Of a stretch of DNA of 64,000 bases, positions 63,646 through 64,000 are shown one piece after another. The DNA is from Poronia punctata (taxonomy: Eukaryota; Ascomycota; Sordariomycetes; Xylariales; Xylariaceae), in contig MU401463.1 in assembly GCA_022579005.1 (NCBI GenBank), positions 332,351 to 396,350 on the forward strand. The letters are read 5' to 3'. Every line of letters starts with the position of its first letter. The stretch's first letter is position 1. The notes below the pieces were generated by a model. It saw nothing but the letters and a program-made list of their open reading frames with translations, was not told where the DNA came from and ran no database searches. Made by a program: the position numbers and the translations under genes.

Positions 63646-64000
63646 TAACTTTATACTAAAAAAGGTTTAGTTAAAGTAAACATATTAACTAGGTTTTAAG
63701 GGCTTTATATTAATTTTTACTTTATAAAAGTATTTTAAAAAGTATAACTTAGTATATTATATATATAATAAATAGCTAGGTATTTAGGTTTAAAAGTAAC
63801 GTAAAATAATAGCTATATATATAAAAATAAAAAATAAGCTAGTTTTTTTTTAGTTTTATAGCTACTTTATAATATAAGGCATAATAAGCATATATGCTAA
63901 TTATGTTATAATCTTTTTTAGCTAAAAAGGTTGCTATTTTTAGCACTTTAAAACTAAATAAATTAATATAAAAAATAAAAATAAAAAAATATATATAGCT
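63646..64000. other. AT-rich sequence continuing to the window end
   Basis: Outside the second element but still strongly AT-rich and without frames. Probably part of another RIP-affected repeat cut by the window edge; nothing further can be identified. Confidence 0.5.

Noticed and set aside
46985..64000. Possible mitochondrial or organellar insertion because of extreme AT content
   Set aside because: Terminal direct repeats, a target-site duplication and paired-copy transition changes point to RIP-mutated nuclear retroelements.

Overview
ORGANISM. The window looks like nuclear DNA of a filamentous ascomycete (Pezizomycotina, probably a sordariomycete; genus not determinable). Reasons: short spliceosomal introns with GT(A/G)NGT donors, a BLI-3-type light-responsive protein, mannitol-1-phosphate dehydrogenase, a YPK-type AGC kinase, and two AT-rich blocks with the one-way C-to-T and G-to-A decay of repeat-induced point mutation (RIP). 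Gene calls were made by hand-splicing frames; each multi-exon coding length given is a multiple of three, apart from the edge-truncated first gene. LAYOUT. 1-526 (-): 5' part of a BLI-3/pyridoxamine-oxidase-like gene. 3076-4701 (+): uncharacterised F-box-like protein with an N-terminal coiled coil. 5265-5769: tandem duplication with one RIP-mutated copy. 6231-9847 (-): beta'-COP (Sec27), 14 exons. 11147-12427 (-): mannitol-1-phosphate 5-dehydrogenase. 17853-19660 (-): glucose-6-phosphate isomerase. 21572-23830 (-): Ypk1-like AGC kinase. 25361-26094 (-): small F-box protein with a C-terminal membrane segment. 27077-28692 (+): exonuclease V. 30603-31616 (+): short-chain dehydrogenase. 32110-33650 (-): acyl-CoA dehydrogenase ending in a PTS1-like SKM. 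36795-37814 (+): sulfotransferase-like P-loop protein. 39740-41677 (-): MATE transporter. Then about 5 kb without genes, a 9.5-kb RIP-destroyed element with 107-bp terminal direct repeats (46914-56421), a normal-composition island (56422-57190), and a second RIP-destroyed LTR retrotransposon (57191-63640) whose 297/298-bp LTRs and CCTTT target-site duplication can be placed to the base. AT-rich sequence continues to the end of the window. HOW THE GENES RELATE. This is mostly housekeeping sequence, not an evident cluster. The isomerase makes fructose-6-phosphate, which the neighbouring same-strand mannitol-1-phosphate dehydrogenase reduces. The dehydrogenase/reductase and the acyl-CoA dehydrogenase are convergent and could both act on acyl substrates, but nothing proves a shared pathway. 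Exonuclease V and the small F-box gene are divergent. I see no tRNA, rRNA, CRISPR or compact gene cluster, and no convincing undescribed system. The most informative structures are the RIP-decayed elements, the outward taper of mutation in their terminal repeats, and an intron whose 3' end is a run of overlapping branch-point consensus sequences.
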